Notes under the pieces: model-generated | The model's input: only the letters and a program-made list of their open reading frames with translations | Database searches by the model: none | What the model was told of the DNA's origin: nothing | Origin: Bacillota bacterium | Lineage (GTDB): Bacteria > Bacillota > Clostridia > Clostridiales > Clostridiaceae | Direction of reading: 5' to 3' | Assembly (NCBI GenBank): GCA_021781745.1 | Contig: JAJXWH010000035.1 | Coordinates: forward strand, 1 to 56,989 | DNA length: 56,989 nucleotides | Translations under genes and position numbers: made by a program | Shown here: one piece after another, positions 7,555 to 16,141 of the stretch | How positions within the stretch are numbered: the stretch's first letter is position 1 | Layout: each line of letters opens with the position of its first letter

Positions 7555-9111
7555 TTATATAATTTTAGTTGTCCAATCTTCACAGTTCCAAGTTTCTGTG
7601 ATTATATCCCTATAAAAATCAGGTTCATGTGATACTAAAAGAATTGTTCCTTTATATTCTTTAAGAGCTCTTTTTAATTCGTCTTTAGCATCAACATCCA
7701 AATGGTTAGTAGGTTCGTCTAAAATTAATATATTTGTTTCGTTATTAATTATTTTGCAAAGTCTTACTTTTGCAGCTTCTCCTCCAGATAAAACTCTTAT
7801 TTGAGATTCTAATTGTTTAGTTGTAAGTCCGCATTTAGCAAGAGCAGCTCTTATTTGATATTGAGTATACCCAGGGAATTCTTTCCATACTTCTTCTATG
7901 CAGGTATTGCTATTGTTGCCCCTGTCTTCTTGTTCGAAATAACCTATGTATTGATAATCACCTAAGTGAACTTCTCCGCTTAATGGTTTTATTATACCAA
8001 GTAAGCTCTTTAAAAGAGTTGATTTACCAAGTCCATTTGCCCCAACTAATGCTATTTTTTGTCCTCTTTCCATATATAAATTAAGTGGTTTTGTAAGAGG
8101 AGAGTCGTAGCCTATAACTAGGTCCTTAGTTTCAAAGATTACTTTACCTGAAGCTCTAGCAGTTTTGAAATTAAATTCAGGCTTTGGTTTTTCCTTTGAA
8201 AGTTCAATTACGTCCATTTTATCTAACTTCTTTTGTCTAGATTTAGCCATATTAGCTGTAGCAACATTAGCCTTATTTCTAGATACAAAGTCTTCAAGTC
8301 TTGCAATTTCTTTTTGCTGTTTTTCGTAAGCAGCTTCTAATTTCTTTTTATTTTCTTCATATATTCTTTGGAATTCATCGTAATTCCCAACATATCTTGT
8401 AAGCTTTCTTTCTTCTACGTGATAAATTAAGTTTACAACAGAATTTATAAATGGCACATCATGGGAAATTAATATAAATGCATTTTCATAAGATTGTAAA
8501 TATCTCTTAAGCCATTCTATATGTTCTTCATCTAAGTAGTTTGTAGGCTCATCTAAAAGTAAAATATCAGGTGATTGCAGTAAAAGTTTGCCTAAAAGAA
8601 TTTTAGTCCTTTGTCCACCAGATAAATCATCAACATCTCTATCTAATCCTAAATCCAAAAGTCCAAGCCCTTTTGCAACTTCTTCAACCTTAGGATCAAT
8701 TACATAAAAACCATTATGATCGAGCATATCTTGTATTACAGCTGTTCGCTCGAGCATTTTATTTAATTCATCTTCACTGCAGTCGCCCATTTTTTCGTAT
8801 AAAGAGTTCATCTCTGCTTCTAAGTCAAAAAGATATTTAAAAGCATCCCTTAATGCATCTCTTATATTTTGCCCTTTAGTTAGTGCAGCATGCTGATCCA
8901 TATACCCGACTCTAACATTATTTGACCAAATAACCCTGCCTTCATCAGGCATAAGCTTCCCAGTTACTATATTCATAAATGTTGATTTTCCTTCCCCGTT
9001 AGCGCCAAGAAGACCAACATGTTCACCTTTTAACAGCCTAAAAGAAACATCTTCGAAAATAGCTCTATCTCCAAACCCATGATTCATATTTTTAACAGTA
9101 AGTATGCTCAT
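7555..9111 (-). CDS. ABC-F family ATPase (YkpA/YbiT type)
   Basis: A 518-residue soluble protein with two ABC domains and no membrane segment. The first has Walker A GANGEGKST, signature LSGGQ and Walker B LLLDEPTNYLD. The second has GANGLGKST, LSGGEAAKVRL and LILDEPTNHLD. Between them, around residues 240-310, is the charged linker (EENKKKLEAAYEKQQKEIAR) typical of ABC-F proteins, which bind the ribosomal E site and rescue or regulate stalled ribosomes. The length and absence of a long arm extension fit the housekeeping YbiT/YkpA branch rather than an antibiotic-resistance subtype. ATG 9111 is preceded by TAGGAGGA. Confidence 0.9.
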   Translation of the reverse strand: MSILTVKNMNHGFGDRAIFEDVSFRLLKGEHVGLLGANGEGKSTFMNIVTGKLMPDEGRVIWSNNVRVGYMDQHAALTKGQNIRDALRDAFKYLFDLEAEMNSLYEKMGDCSEDELNKMLERTAVIQDMLDHNGFYVIDPKVEEVAKGLGLLDLGLDRDVDDLSGGQRTKILLGKLLLQSPDILLLDEPTNYLDEEHIEWLKRYLQSYENAFILISHDVPFINSVVNLIYHVEERKLTRYVGNYDEFQRIYEENKKKLEAAYEKQQKEIARLEDFVSRNKANVATANMAKSRQKKLDKMDVIELSKEKPKPEFNFKTARASGKVIFETKDLVIGYDSPLTKPLNLYMERGQKIALVGANGLGKSTLLKSLLGIIKPLSGEVHLGDYQYIGYFEQEDRGNNSNTCIEEVWKEFPGYTQYQIRAALAKCGLTTKQLESQIRVLSGGEAAKVRLCKIINNETNILILDEPTNHLDVDAKDELKRALKEYKGTILLVSHEPDFYRDIITETWNCEDWTTKII

Positions 9112-9220
9112 TAATATCCTCCTAAAATATAAATAGTATCTATAATTCTACTCTAAAATAGTTTAAATGATGAAAAGCTAATATGTCAAAGTAAATTTCT
9201 AAAATTATTCTATAAACATA

Positions 9221-9275
9221 TTGTTAACCCTTATAAAGAGTAAAGTTGACAATTTGTAAATGTTAATACTATAAT
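9221..9275 (+). promoter_or_regulatory. bioY promoter overlapped by a BirA operator
   Basis: TTGTTAAC at 9221 and GTTGACAA at 9245 form the inverted repeat with 16-bp spacer expected for the biotin repressor BirA. The right half contains a perfect -35 (TTGACA 9246-9251), followed after 18 bp by TATAAT (9270-9275). BirA-biotinyl-AMP bound here would block RNA polymerase, so the downstream operon should be off when biotin is plentiful. Confidence 0.85.
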
Positions 9276-9387
9276 CTATTTATAAATTATTTAAATAAAA
9301 GCTCTATTTATAAGTAAATCTTATTTAGATAGTAAGAAAATTAAGCAATATTTATAAAATGAATTGTTAACTTCAAGGGGGATTATT

Positions 9388-9924
9388 ATGAAAACAAGAG
9401 AATTAACTAAAATGTCAATTTGCATTTCACTATTATGCGTATCAGCATATATATCATTTCCACTTCCGTTTACTCCAGCCATGGTAACTGCATTAACAAT
9501 TATGGTTAATTTAATAGGATTAGTTTTAACACCTAAACAATCCGCTATTGTAATGGGTGTATATATTTTGCTTGGAATTTGCGGAGCACCTGTTTTTGTG
9601 GGTGGAACAGCAGGGCTCGGAAAAATTTTTGGTCCAACAGGAGGGTTTATTTTAGGATTTTTAGTTGCAGCACCTGTTATAAGTTTATTGAAAGGAAAGA
9701 GCAATGATATAAGAAAATATTTAATGCTTACAATATTAGTTGGAATGCCTATTATTTACATATGTGGCGTATTTACAATGAGCTTATATTTAAAAAAAGA
9801 TATAGCCTCAACTTTAATGGTAGCAGTAGTGCCATTTATTTTGGGAGATATTTTAAAATGTATTGTCAGCAGTGTATTAGCTATAAAATTAACTCAAACT
9901 TTAGGGCATGTAGTTAATGCTTAA
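9388..9924 (+). CDS. bioY: BioY biotin transporter (ECF S component)
   Basis: A 178-residue membrane protein with about six hydrophobic segments and the BioY blocks FPLPFTPAMVTALT (~27-40), LLGICGAPVF and GGTAGLGKIFGPTGGF (~70-88). It binds biotin and works alone or with the shared ECF ATPase/T module, which is not in this window. The start is ATG 9388 after AAGGGGG; upstream in-frame codons to 9364 lie before that site. It is first in the BirA-controlled operon with the thiolase (43 bp downstream) and the ligase. Confidence 0.93.
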   Translation: MKTRELTKMSICISLLCVSAYISFPLPFTPAMVTALTIMVNLIGLVLTPKQSAIVMGVYILLGICGAPVFVGGTAGLGKIFGPTGGFILGFLVAAPVISLLKGKSNDIRKYLMLTILVGMPIIYICGVFTMSLYLKKDIASTLMVAVVPFILGDILKCIVSSVLAIKLTQTLGHVVNA

Positions 9925-9967
9925 AGTTATATAAAACATATGTTGATATAAGGGGAGAATCATATTA

Positions 9968-11104
9968 ATGAAAGAAGTTTACATTCTTGGAGGATTAAGA
10001 AGTCATATTGGACTTAAAAATGGAATATATAAAAATATATTGCCAGAAATACTGGGCTCAGAAGTACTGAAAGCCTTAATTAATAAGTATAATTTAACAA
10101 ATGTTGATGAAATAATTTGTGGAAATGCAGTTGGGACAGGAGGAAACATCACTAGACTAATGGCTTTAAATGCTGGAATTTCAGACGAGGTTCCGGCAAT
10201 TACAATTGATATGCAGTGTGCGTCAAGTAGTGCTAGTATTGATATAGCATTTTCTAAAATTAGAAGTGGACAAAGTGATTTGATTATTGCTGGAGGTTTT
10301 GAAAGCAGCTCCACTCAGCCTATTAGAGCTTATAATAAGAATGATTTAAGGTATAATGAGGAAAATCCTAATTTTTCTGTAGCACAATTTTCACCTGGTG
10401 AGATAGGTGAAGATGTAATGTTACGAGGAGCTGAAAGAATTATTCAAAATGAAAATATAAGTAAAGAGGAACTTGATTTTTGGACTTTAGTAAGTCATAA
10501 AAGAGCTAAGAAAGCTAAAGATGAAGGAATTTTAAATGATATAATTTTTTCTGTAAACAAAAGTTTTTGTGATGAAGGAATAAGAGAAAAAATAAATCAA
10601 AGATTACTCGATAGAATGAAACCATTATTAAATGAAGGTGGTAAACTTACAGCAGGAAATACATGTCTCATCAATGATGGAGCAGCCTTTGTAGTATTGT
10701 GTTCAAAGGAGTTTTTACTGAGAAGCAGAATGAAACCGAAAGCTAAAATTATTAAAACTACTTTATGTGGAGGCAATCCTTTGATTAGCCCGGCTTCTAC
10801 TATAAAAGCAACAGATAAACTTCTTGACTCAGTAAACTTAAAGTATACAGATATTTCTGCGTTTGAATTTAACGAAGCATTTGGTGTTATTGATGTTATG
10901 TTTCAACGCAAAAACCAACATTTAATTAATAGATATAATATATTGGGAGGTGCATTGGCATATGGACATCCTTATGGTGCTTCAGGAGTTATTATTATGT
11001 TGCATTTACTTAAAAGTTTAGAGAAAGTAGATGGAAAGTATGGAGTTTCTGCTATTGCGGCAGCAGGGGGAGTAGCTTCAGCTATACTTATAAAAATGGT
11101 GTAG
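9968..11104 (+). CDS. Thiolase-family protein, YhfS-like, with altered active site
   Basis: A 378-residue thiolase fold. The nucleophilic Cys is present (C84 in DMQCASSSAS), as are NEAFGV and GGALAYGHPYGASG in place of the usual NEAFAxQ and GGAxAxGHPxGxSG. The C-terminal CxGGG motif that carries the second catalytic Cys reads AAAGGVASA, so that cysteine is replaced. A normal acetyl-CoA acetyltransferase reaction is therefore doubtful; acyl transfer or decarboxylative chemistry is possible. It sits between bioY and an acyl-CoA ligase under a BirA site, the same set as B. subtilis yhfS-yhfT-yhfU, suggesting a role in making or salvaging a pimeloyl precursor of biotin. Confidence 0.82.
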   Translation: MKEVYILGGLRSHIGLKNGIYKNILPEILGSEVLKALINKYNLTNVDEIICGNAVGTGGNITRLMALNAGISDEVPAITIDMQCASSSASIDIAFSKIRSGQSDLIIAGGFESSSTQPIRAYNKNDLRYNEENPNFSVAQFSPGEIGEDVMLRGAERIIQNENISKEELDFWTLVSHKRAKKAKDEGILNDIIFSVNKSFCDEGIREKINQRLLDRMKPLLNEGGKLTAGNTCLINDGAAFVVLCSKEFLLRSRMKPKAKIIKTTLCGGNPLISPASTIKATDKLLDSVNLKYTDISAFEFNEAFGVIDVMFQRKNQHLINRYNILGGALAYGHPYGASGVIIMLHLLKSLEKVDGKYGVSAIAAAGGVASAILIKMV

Positions 11105-11124
11105 AAATTAAAGAGGGAACGATA

Positions 11125-12534
11125 ATGAATTATTTTAAATTATTGAAGGAAATAAGCAGGTTAAGAGAAAATAAAGATTTTCTTGTTATTGATGAAAAAA
11201 AATATACTTATGGAGAAGTATATAATGCATCAAAGTTATTAGGACAAAAATTAAATAACCTAATAAAGACTAGCTACTTAGAAGATAGTAAAAATAAATT
11301 ATTAATATATTGTGATGATTTCTATTTTCAACTTCTAATATTTTTTGCTAGTAATTTTTTTGAGCAAATTCCTATTATTGCACATAATAGTTTAAAAGCA
11401 GAAACTATTATGAAGATAATAATACAAAACAATATACAATATGTTATTTCAGACAAATATTTAAAATTCGATAATGTAAGGACAGTAGAAATTAATAGAG
11501 ATATATTAGGCTTTGAAGAAATATTGATATATAAAACTAACGTTTTAAGTAGAAATGTAAAAAATTTTAAAGTTTGCATGGGAGCACTTACATCAGGTTC
11601 TACAGATATTCCAAAAGTATTATATAGAACATATGAGAGTTGGTCGGATTTTTTTAAAATTCAAAACAAAATATTTAAAATAAATTTAGATTCTAAAGTA
11701 TTTATAAATGGAAGCTTAAGCTTTACAGGTAATTTAAATGTTGTAATGTCAGTTTTATATGAAGGAGGAACGATAATTTCTGTAAGCAATTTTAATTGTA
11801 AGAAGTGGATGCTTGTAATCGATGAGGAAAAAGTTACAAACATATATTTAGTTCCGACAAAGTTGAAAATGTTGAATACATTTCTAAAGGAATCTGTGGA
11901 TAGTGTTCGAAGCATTTTTACAGGATCACAATTGCTATTTGAAAAGACAGCAGATAAATTAATGGAAAAGTTTCCAAATTCAGAAATTACATTATATTAT
12001 GGAGCAAGTGAACTAAATTACATTACATATTTAAATTATGAAGAAATTCGTTCTAAGCCTTTAAGTGTTGGAAGGCCGTTTCCAAACATAGATATAATTA
12101 TCAAAGATGATTTTATTTACGTAAATACCAAATATCATGTTGAAGGCATGAGAAATCCATGTACAGTTTATGATATGGGCTATGTTGATAGTGAAGGTTA
12201 TTTAATTTTTGAGGGAAGAGAAGATAATGTTATTAATAAAGGCGGCTTTAAAATTAGTGGAATAAAGATAGAAAATGAAATAAAGAGAATTAATGGAATA
12301 AGTGATGTGGCGGTAATAGGATATGATCATGAAAAGAAAGGAAAAGAAATTGCTGCATTTATTATTGTAAATAAAGATATTACAAAAAAGACTATTATAG
12401 AAAAATTAAAAATTAATCTTATGCCGATTGAAATACCTAAGAAAATTATTTTTATACAGAATATGCCATTAAATAGTTCGGGAAAAATTGATAGATTTAA
12501 ATTAATAGAGGATAACCTCCCAGATCATATATAG
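11125..12534 (+). CDS. AMP-dependent acyl-CoA ligase, YhfT-like
   Basis: A 469-residue adenylate-forming enzyme. The P-loop is ALTSGSTDIPKV (~150), the adenine-binding motif YYGASE (~290), the hinge/A8 region DMGYVDSEGYLIFEGRED then NKGGFKISG (~355-380), and the catalytic lysine lies in NSSGKIDR near the C terminus. It should activate a carboxylate to acyl-AMP and acyl-CoA; the chain length is unknown. It starts 20 bp after the thiolase with GAGGGA, so the two are co-translated from the biotin-controlled operon. Being shorter than typical long-chain ligases, it matches the YhfT type. Confidence 0.83.
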   Translation: MNYFKLLKEISRLRENKDFLVIDEKKYTYGEVYNASKLLGQKLNNLIKTSYLEDSKNKLLIYCDDFYFQLLIFFASNFFEQIPIIAHNSLKAETIMKIIIQNNIQYVISDKYLKFDNVRTVEINRDILGFEEILIYKTNVLSRNVKNFKVCMGALTSGSTDIPKVLYRTYESWSDFFKIQNKIFKINLDSKVFINGSLSFTGNLNVVMSVLYEGGTIISVSNFNCKKWMLVIDEEKVTNIYLVPTKLKMLNTFLKESVDSVRSIFTGSQLLFEKTADKLMEKFPNSEITLYYGASELNYITYLNYEEIRSKPLSVGRPFPNIDIIIKDDFIYVNTKYHVEGMRNPCTVYDMGYVDSEGYLIFEGREDNVINKGGFKISGIKIENEIKRINGISDVAVIGYDHEKKGKEIAAFIIVNKDITKKTIIEKLKINLMPIEIPKKIIFIQNMPLNSSGKIDRFKLIEDNLPDHI

Positions 12535-12704
12535 AAATTTCGAATAACTACAAAAAAACTTGAAAATCTTTAAAACAATCAAATTTTTACTAATAATATT
12601 CCTATTTTGGGGCAAACTTAATGTATAAATTTTATATAAATAATTTATTTAAATTTATAGCACTTATAAAAGATATACAATTTATATGAAAGGAGATATT
12701 GATA

Positions 12705-12869
12705 ATGATGGATTTTACTAAAGAAATTAAAGAAAGAGCAGAAAGAATGGGATATGAAATGAGGGGTGTTGCTCAAGATATGAGTAATGAGGTAAGAAGC
12801 GTAACTGAGTTTATGAAAGAAAAAGCAGAAAAATTGAGCAATGAAATTAAAAAGAGAATAATTCGATAA
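12705..12869 (+). CDS. 54-residue highly charged helical protein
   Basis: A small gene with a strong ribosome binding site (AAAGGAGAT, 8-9 nt before ATG 12705) and its own terminator. The protein begins MMDFTKEIKERAERMGYEM and ends NEIKKRIIR. It is almost entirely Lys/Glu/Arg with regularly spaced hydrophobics, so a single amphipathic helix or coiled coil is likely; there is no membrane segment. I do not recognise a family. An in-frame second ATG follows immediately. It lies between the bioY operon and a minus-strand gene and is probably transcribed alone. Confidence 0.75.
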   Translation: MMDFTKEIKERAERMGYEMRGVAQDMSNEVRSVTEFMKEKAEKLSNEIKKRIIR

Positions 12870-12877
12870 ATAAAAAA

Positions 12878-12916
12878 GATAGCAATGTTGGAAGTTCAAT
12901 AATTGCTATCTTTTTT
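12878..12916 (+). terminator. Rho-independent terminator of the 54-residue gene
   Basis: GATAGCAAT pairs with ATTGCTATC around a 15-nt loop and is followed by six T. Confidence 0.9.
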
Positions 12917-12972
12917 GTATTGATTTAAAAGTAACATAAAAAAACAGAAATCATATTATATAGTGGACATGA

Positions 12973-13677
12973 TTATATGGTCAGAAGACTACCTCGATCT
13001 ATTAATTTTCCTTTTCTAAGTGAAATGGGTGTGACATCGTATTTAAAAAGAAATTTTTTGATTTCGGCTCCCCATTTGTAACTATCTATATCACCAAAGA
13101 AAGCCATCTTATTATTAGAGATCATACCACCAACCCCGCCTATAAAGCCGTAATTTAGTGAAGGTAGTAATATATCTCCAGGAGGAATTAGTAGAATATC
13201 AAATTTATAATTCTTTAAAGCTTCAAAAATGCCTTTATCGCTAGTTATTAAAGCATTTTCAGTAACTGGAAGAATAGAGCATTTTGTATATCCCTGAGGA
13301 ACGTTAATGTGTATTTTCGAAGCTTGAGATTTTAATAAATTTTCATCGCTAAACTTTAAGGTATGTATAAAATATTCTCCTAAGATTAAAGAATTTAAAA
13401 TAATGTCTCCAGGATATTTAGAAGATAATGAATTTTGTGAAATTAAATAAGTTATATTATTTTCCTCTAAAATCTTAATAAAACTCTTTGAAATATTTTT
13501 TTGAATAATTATTTTATTACTAGATTTATTTTTTAGTGTGTTTAGTTGTATATCAGGATGACCGTTTATGGCTTCATAAACATCATCGCATTTTGGCACT
13601 AATATTGGGTTTGTATTTAATTTTGAAAGGTTAAGCAGCTCTTCTTTCGTAATCCTATAGTCAACAAAACAATGCAT
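12973..13677 (-). CDS. Uncharacterised protein resembling the DUF6873 GME-fold family
   Basis: A 234-residue cytosolic protein with no signal or membrane segment. The middle and end, VPQGYTKCSILPVTENALITSDKGI (split: QGYTKCS then ENALITSDKGI, ~130-155) and LLIPPGDILLPSLNYGFIGG (~165-185), recall small clostridial proteins of the GME (guanidine-modifying-enzyme, pentein) fold. I cannot identify a full catalytic Cys-His-Asp/Glu set, so enzymatic activity is unproven. ATG 13677 has AAAGGAG eight bases upstream. It is single and divergent from ytxC. Confidence 0.7.
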   Translation of the reverse strand: MHCFVDYRITKEELLNLSKLNTNPILVPKCDDVYEAINGHPDIQLNTLKNKSSNKIIIQKNISKSFIKILEENNITYLISQNSLSSKYPGDIILNSLILGEYFIHTLKFSDENLLKSQASKIHINVPQGYTKCSILPVTENALITSDKGIFEALKNYKFDILLIPPGDILLPSLNYGFIGGVGGMISNNKMAFFGDIDSYKWGAEIKKFLFKYDVTPISLRKGKLIDRGSLLTI

Positions 13678-13861
13678 ACAATACTCCTTTGAAATAATTT
13701 AAGATATTTATTCATTTATTTTGAACTCTAAAGCTATGTATGTCAACTGATTGTTAAAGTAGTGTTAAAAATACATTATTATTAGTTAAAAAATAAAAAA
13801 ATAAATTCTGCATATCCTGAATTTTTTAATACATACTAATATTAAGAAGGGAGTGAAATCC

Positions 13862-14761
13862 ATGCTTATTTTAAAATTAGCTTATAGTGAAGACTTGAGT
13901 TTTTCCCGCGACTTACAAGAGCTAAGAGAATTACTAAAGAAAAAAGATATCTTAATAGGGTTTGTTGAAAGCATTGAAGGTAAAACTCATATAATTAAGA
14001 TAATATGTGAAGAAGAATGCTATAATGAGAAAATAAAAGAAGTTATTAACTTATATGTTAGTAATATTTTATATAGAATAGTTATTGATAATTATAGAAA
14101 AAAGGAAATGTTTGAATTTATAACAGATAATTATTTTTTCTTAAAGCAAAGTGAAATATTAGAAGTAGAAGATGAAATAGTAAAAGTGCTAAAATATGAA
14201 GAAAATACTCCAAATGAAGATTCAATTTATTGTTTAAATAAGATAAACAACATGATCGAAATGATTAGAGATTGCATAAGTGAAAAACAAGAAATTAATA
14301 TAGATGGTTTTATAACTTTTAGAATGAAGAAGCTTAGAAGTGACATAGAAAAAATTATAGATAAAGTAGTAGAAAGATATATGGTAGAAAAAGAATATAA
14401 GGAATTTATAAAACTATTAAAGTATTTTGTTGAATTACAGGAAAGTAAAATAGAAGAGATAAATATAATAGTTGAGGAAGGAAATAATTATATTATAAGA
14501 GATAAAGAAGGTAAAAACTTATATTATGATTTTTATAATGAAGTAATAAATGAGCAAAATAAGATAGATTTAAACGTGGAAGATGTGTTAATAAGCGGAC
14601 TTATAACAAATGCTCCTAAAAATATAAATATTTATGGAAAAGAGAAGTGCACAAATAAAGAATTTTTAGATACAATAAAAAATGTATTTGAAAATAGAGT
14701 TACTTTTCATGAAGCAGACGTAGATTATAACTCGAAATTTATAATAGCAAAAAAATATTGA
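13862..14761 (+). CDS. ytxC: YtxC-like sporulation-associated protein
   Basis: A 299-residue protein, mostly helical and acidic, with the YtxC features: a YxxNILYRIVIDNYRK block (~65-85), FITFRMKKL (~150) and LEDVLISGL-like text (VEDVLISGLITNAPKNINIYG, ~240-260). In spore formers ytxC lies next to thrS and infC, as here, but thrS is missing between them. Its molecular role is not known. The ATG at 13862 is chosen because AAGAAGGGAG ends immediately before an in-frame GTG at 13853, leaving correct spacing only for the ATG. The -35 of the next promoter overlaps its stop. Confidence 0.8.
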   Translation: MLILKLAYSEDLSFSRDLQELRELLKKKDILIGFVESIEGKTHIIKIICEEECYNEKIKEVINLYVSNILYRIVIDNYRKKEMFEFITDNYFFLKQSEILEVEDEIVKVLKYEENTPNEDSIYCLNKINNMIEMIRDCISEKQEINIDGFITFRMKKLRSDIEKIIDKVVERYMVEKEYKEFIKLLKYFVELQESKIEEINIIVEEGNNYIIRDKEGKNLYYDFYNEVINEQNKIDLNVEDVLISGLITNAPKNINIYGKEKCTNKEFLDTIKNVFENRVTFHEADVDYNSKFIIAKKY

Positions 14762-14786
14762 CACGTATTAACAAAGATGGTATACT
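14758..14786 (+). promoter_or_regulatory. Promoter of the infC-rpmI-rplT operon
   Basis: TTGACA at 14758 and TATACT at 14781 are separated by exactly 17 bp. The -35 begins at the stop codon of ytxC. Confidence 0.85.
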
Positions 14787-14792
14787 GATATT

Positions 14793-14940
14793 CGTTAAGA
14801 AGAAACAGCCGTTTCTCACCTACCAGTGTTAATTCTACTAGTTAGGTTATGGATATCTATTTATGCATGATGCATGATGTGTTGATAATGTTGAGACGGC
14901 TATATGGCCGTCTTTTTATTATGTATGTAATTTTTCGGAG
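14793..14940 (+). promoter_or_regulatory. L20-type leader (attenuator) upstream of infC
   Basis: The ~150-nt untranslated leader ends in a terminator, GACGGC-TATATG-GCCGTC plus TTTTT (14895-14917). An upstream segment AGCCGTTTCTCA (14807-14818) can pair with TGAGACGGCT of the terminator (14892-14901), giving mutually exclusive anti-terminator and terminator forms. This fits the autoregulatory leader in which free ribosomal protein L20 promotes termination. The last gene of the operon encodes L20. Confidence 0.85.
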
Positions 14941-14949
14941 GTGAAAAAT

Positions 14950-15462
14950 ATTAATAAAGATTTTTCTATGAATGAAGAAATAAGAGAAAAAGAACTTAGA
15001 GTGATTGGAAGTGATGGGGAACAGTTAGGTGTTATCTCATCAGCTGAAGCAAGAAGACTTGCAGAAGAAAAAGAAATGGACTTAGTAATGATTTCTCCTA
15101 ATGCTACGCCGCCGGTTTGTAAGATTATGGACTTTGGTAAGTATATATATGAGCAATCAAAAAAAGAAAAAGAAGCTAAGAAAAAGCAAAAAGTTATAAG
15201 TATTAAAGAAATAAGATGCAGTCTAACTATTGAGGAACATGATATTGACATAAAAGCAAAAAATGCTAGAAAGTTCCTATTAGATGGAGATAAAGTTAAA
15301 ATCACTGTCAGATTTAGAGGTAGAGAAATGGAACTTGCCCATATTGGACAAAAAATTCTTGATAACTTTGCTTCTAAATTAGAAGATGTCTGCCTAATAG
15401 AAAAACATCCTAAAAGAGAAGGCAGAAGCATGACAATGGTTTTAGGGCCTAAAAAGGCATAA
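14950..15462 (+). CDS. infC: Translation initiation factor IF-3
   Basis: About 170 residues with the N-terminal domain ([20 protein letters not shown]), a lysine-rich linker ([11 protein letters not shown]) and the C-terminal 30S-binding domain ([19 protein letters not shown] ... [10 protein letters not shown]). It prevents subunit rejoining and proofreads the initiator codon. The start is most likely ATT 14950: the ribosome binding site GGAGGTGA (14937-14944) contains the nearest conventional start (GTG 14941), which therefore cannot be used, whereas ATT lies 5 nt beyond it. An AUU start is the known device by which IF-3 limits its own translation. ATG 14968 is an alternative but lies too far from the site. 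Confidence 0.95.
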   Translation: MNKDFSMNEEIREKELRVIGSDGEQLGVISSAEARRLAEEKEMDLVMISPNATPPVCKIMDFGKYIYEQSKKEKEAKKKQKVISIKEIRCSLTIEEHDIDIKAKNARKFLLDGDKVKITVRFRGREMELAHIGQKILDNFASKLEDVCLIEKHPKREGRSMTMVLGPKKA

Positions 15463-15483
15463 CTTGAGAGGAGGATTTTAATC

Positions 15484-15681
15484 ATGCCAAAAATGAAAAG
15501 TCATAGAGGTGCAGCAAAAAGATTCAAAAAGACAGGTACAGGAAAACTTAAGAGAGCTAAAGCGTTTAAGAGTCACATCTTAACTAAGAAGAGTTCGAAG
15601 AGAAAGAGAAATCTTAGAAAAGCTGGATATGTTTCAGTAACACAAGAAAAAACTATCAAGAAATTATTACCATACCTATAA
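15484..15681 (+). CDS. rpmI: 50S ribosomal protein bL35
   Basis: 65 residues, very basic, beginning [20 protein letters not shown], the standard bL35 sequence. A structural protein of the large subunit. It lies 21 bp after infC with GAGAGGAGG upstream and is co-transcribed with infC and rplT, the universal order in Firmicutes. Confidence 0.98.
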   Translation: MPKMKSHRGAAKRFKKTGTGKLKRAKAFKSHILTKKSSKRKRNLRKAGYVSVTQEKTIKKLLPYL

Positions 15682-15709
15682 AATAGAGGTAGTGCAGGAG
15701 GTTTAAGTA

Positions 15710-16069
15710 ATGGCAAGAGTAAAGAGAGCGAAGAATTCTCGTAAAAATCATAAAAAAGTTTTAAAACTTGCAAAAGGATACTATGGTGGAAAGAGTAAGT
15801 TATTTAAAACTGCTAATGAATCAGTAATCAGAGCATTAAGAAATGCTTATGTTGGAAGAAAGAACAAGAAGAGAGATTACAGAAGTTTATGGATAGCTAG
15901 AATTAACGCAGCTACAAGAATAAACAACTTATCATATTCGAAATTCATGAATGGAATCAAATTAGCTGGAATAGATATCAACAGAAAAATGTTATCTGAA
16001 ATAGCTATAAATGATCCTAAGGCGTTTTCAGAATTAGTAGAAGTTGCTAAGAAACAATTAAACGCTTAA
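15710..16069 (+). CDS. rplT: 50S ribosomal protein bL20
   Basis: 119 residues beginning [20 protein letters not shown], with [15 protein letters not shown] and the C-terminal globular part [20 protein letters not shown]. It is needed for early 50S assembly and also represses this operon by binding the infC leader. The ribosome binding site is GCAGGAGG. It is the last gene before a clear terminator. Confidence 0.98.
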   Translation: MARVKRAKNSRKNHKKVLKLAKGYYGGKSKLFKTANESVIRALRNAYVGRKNKKRDYRSLWIARINAATRINNLSYSKFMNGIKLAGIDINRKMLSEIAINDPKAFSELVEVAKKQLNA

Positions 16070-16074
16070 TACAT

Positions 16075-16106
16075 AAAATGCGGCTTAGGTCGCATTTTAT
16101 TTTATT
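16075..16106 (+). terminator. Terminator of infC-rpmI-rplT
   Basis: AAAATGCG pairs with CGCATTTT around GCTTAGGT, followed by ATTTTATT. Confidence 0.88.
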
Positions 16107-16141
16107 ATAAAGATAATTACTTAGTTTTGAGGTGCAATGCT

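Noticed and set aside
14941..14943. GTG as infC start codon
   Set aside because: It is part of the Shine-Dalgarno sequence GGAGGTGA and cannot serve both roles; ATT 14950 has correct spacing.
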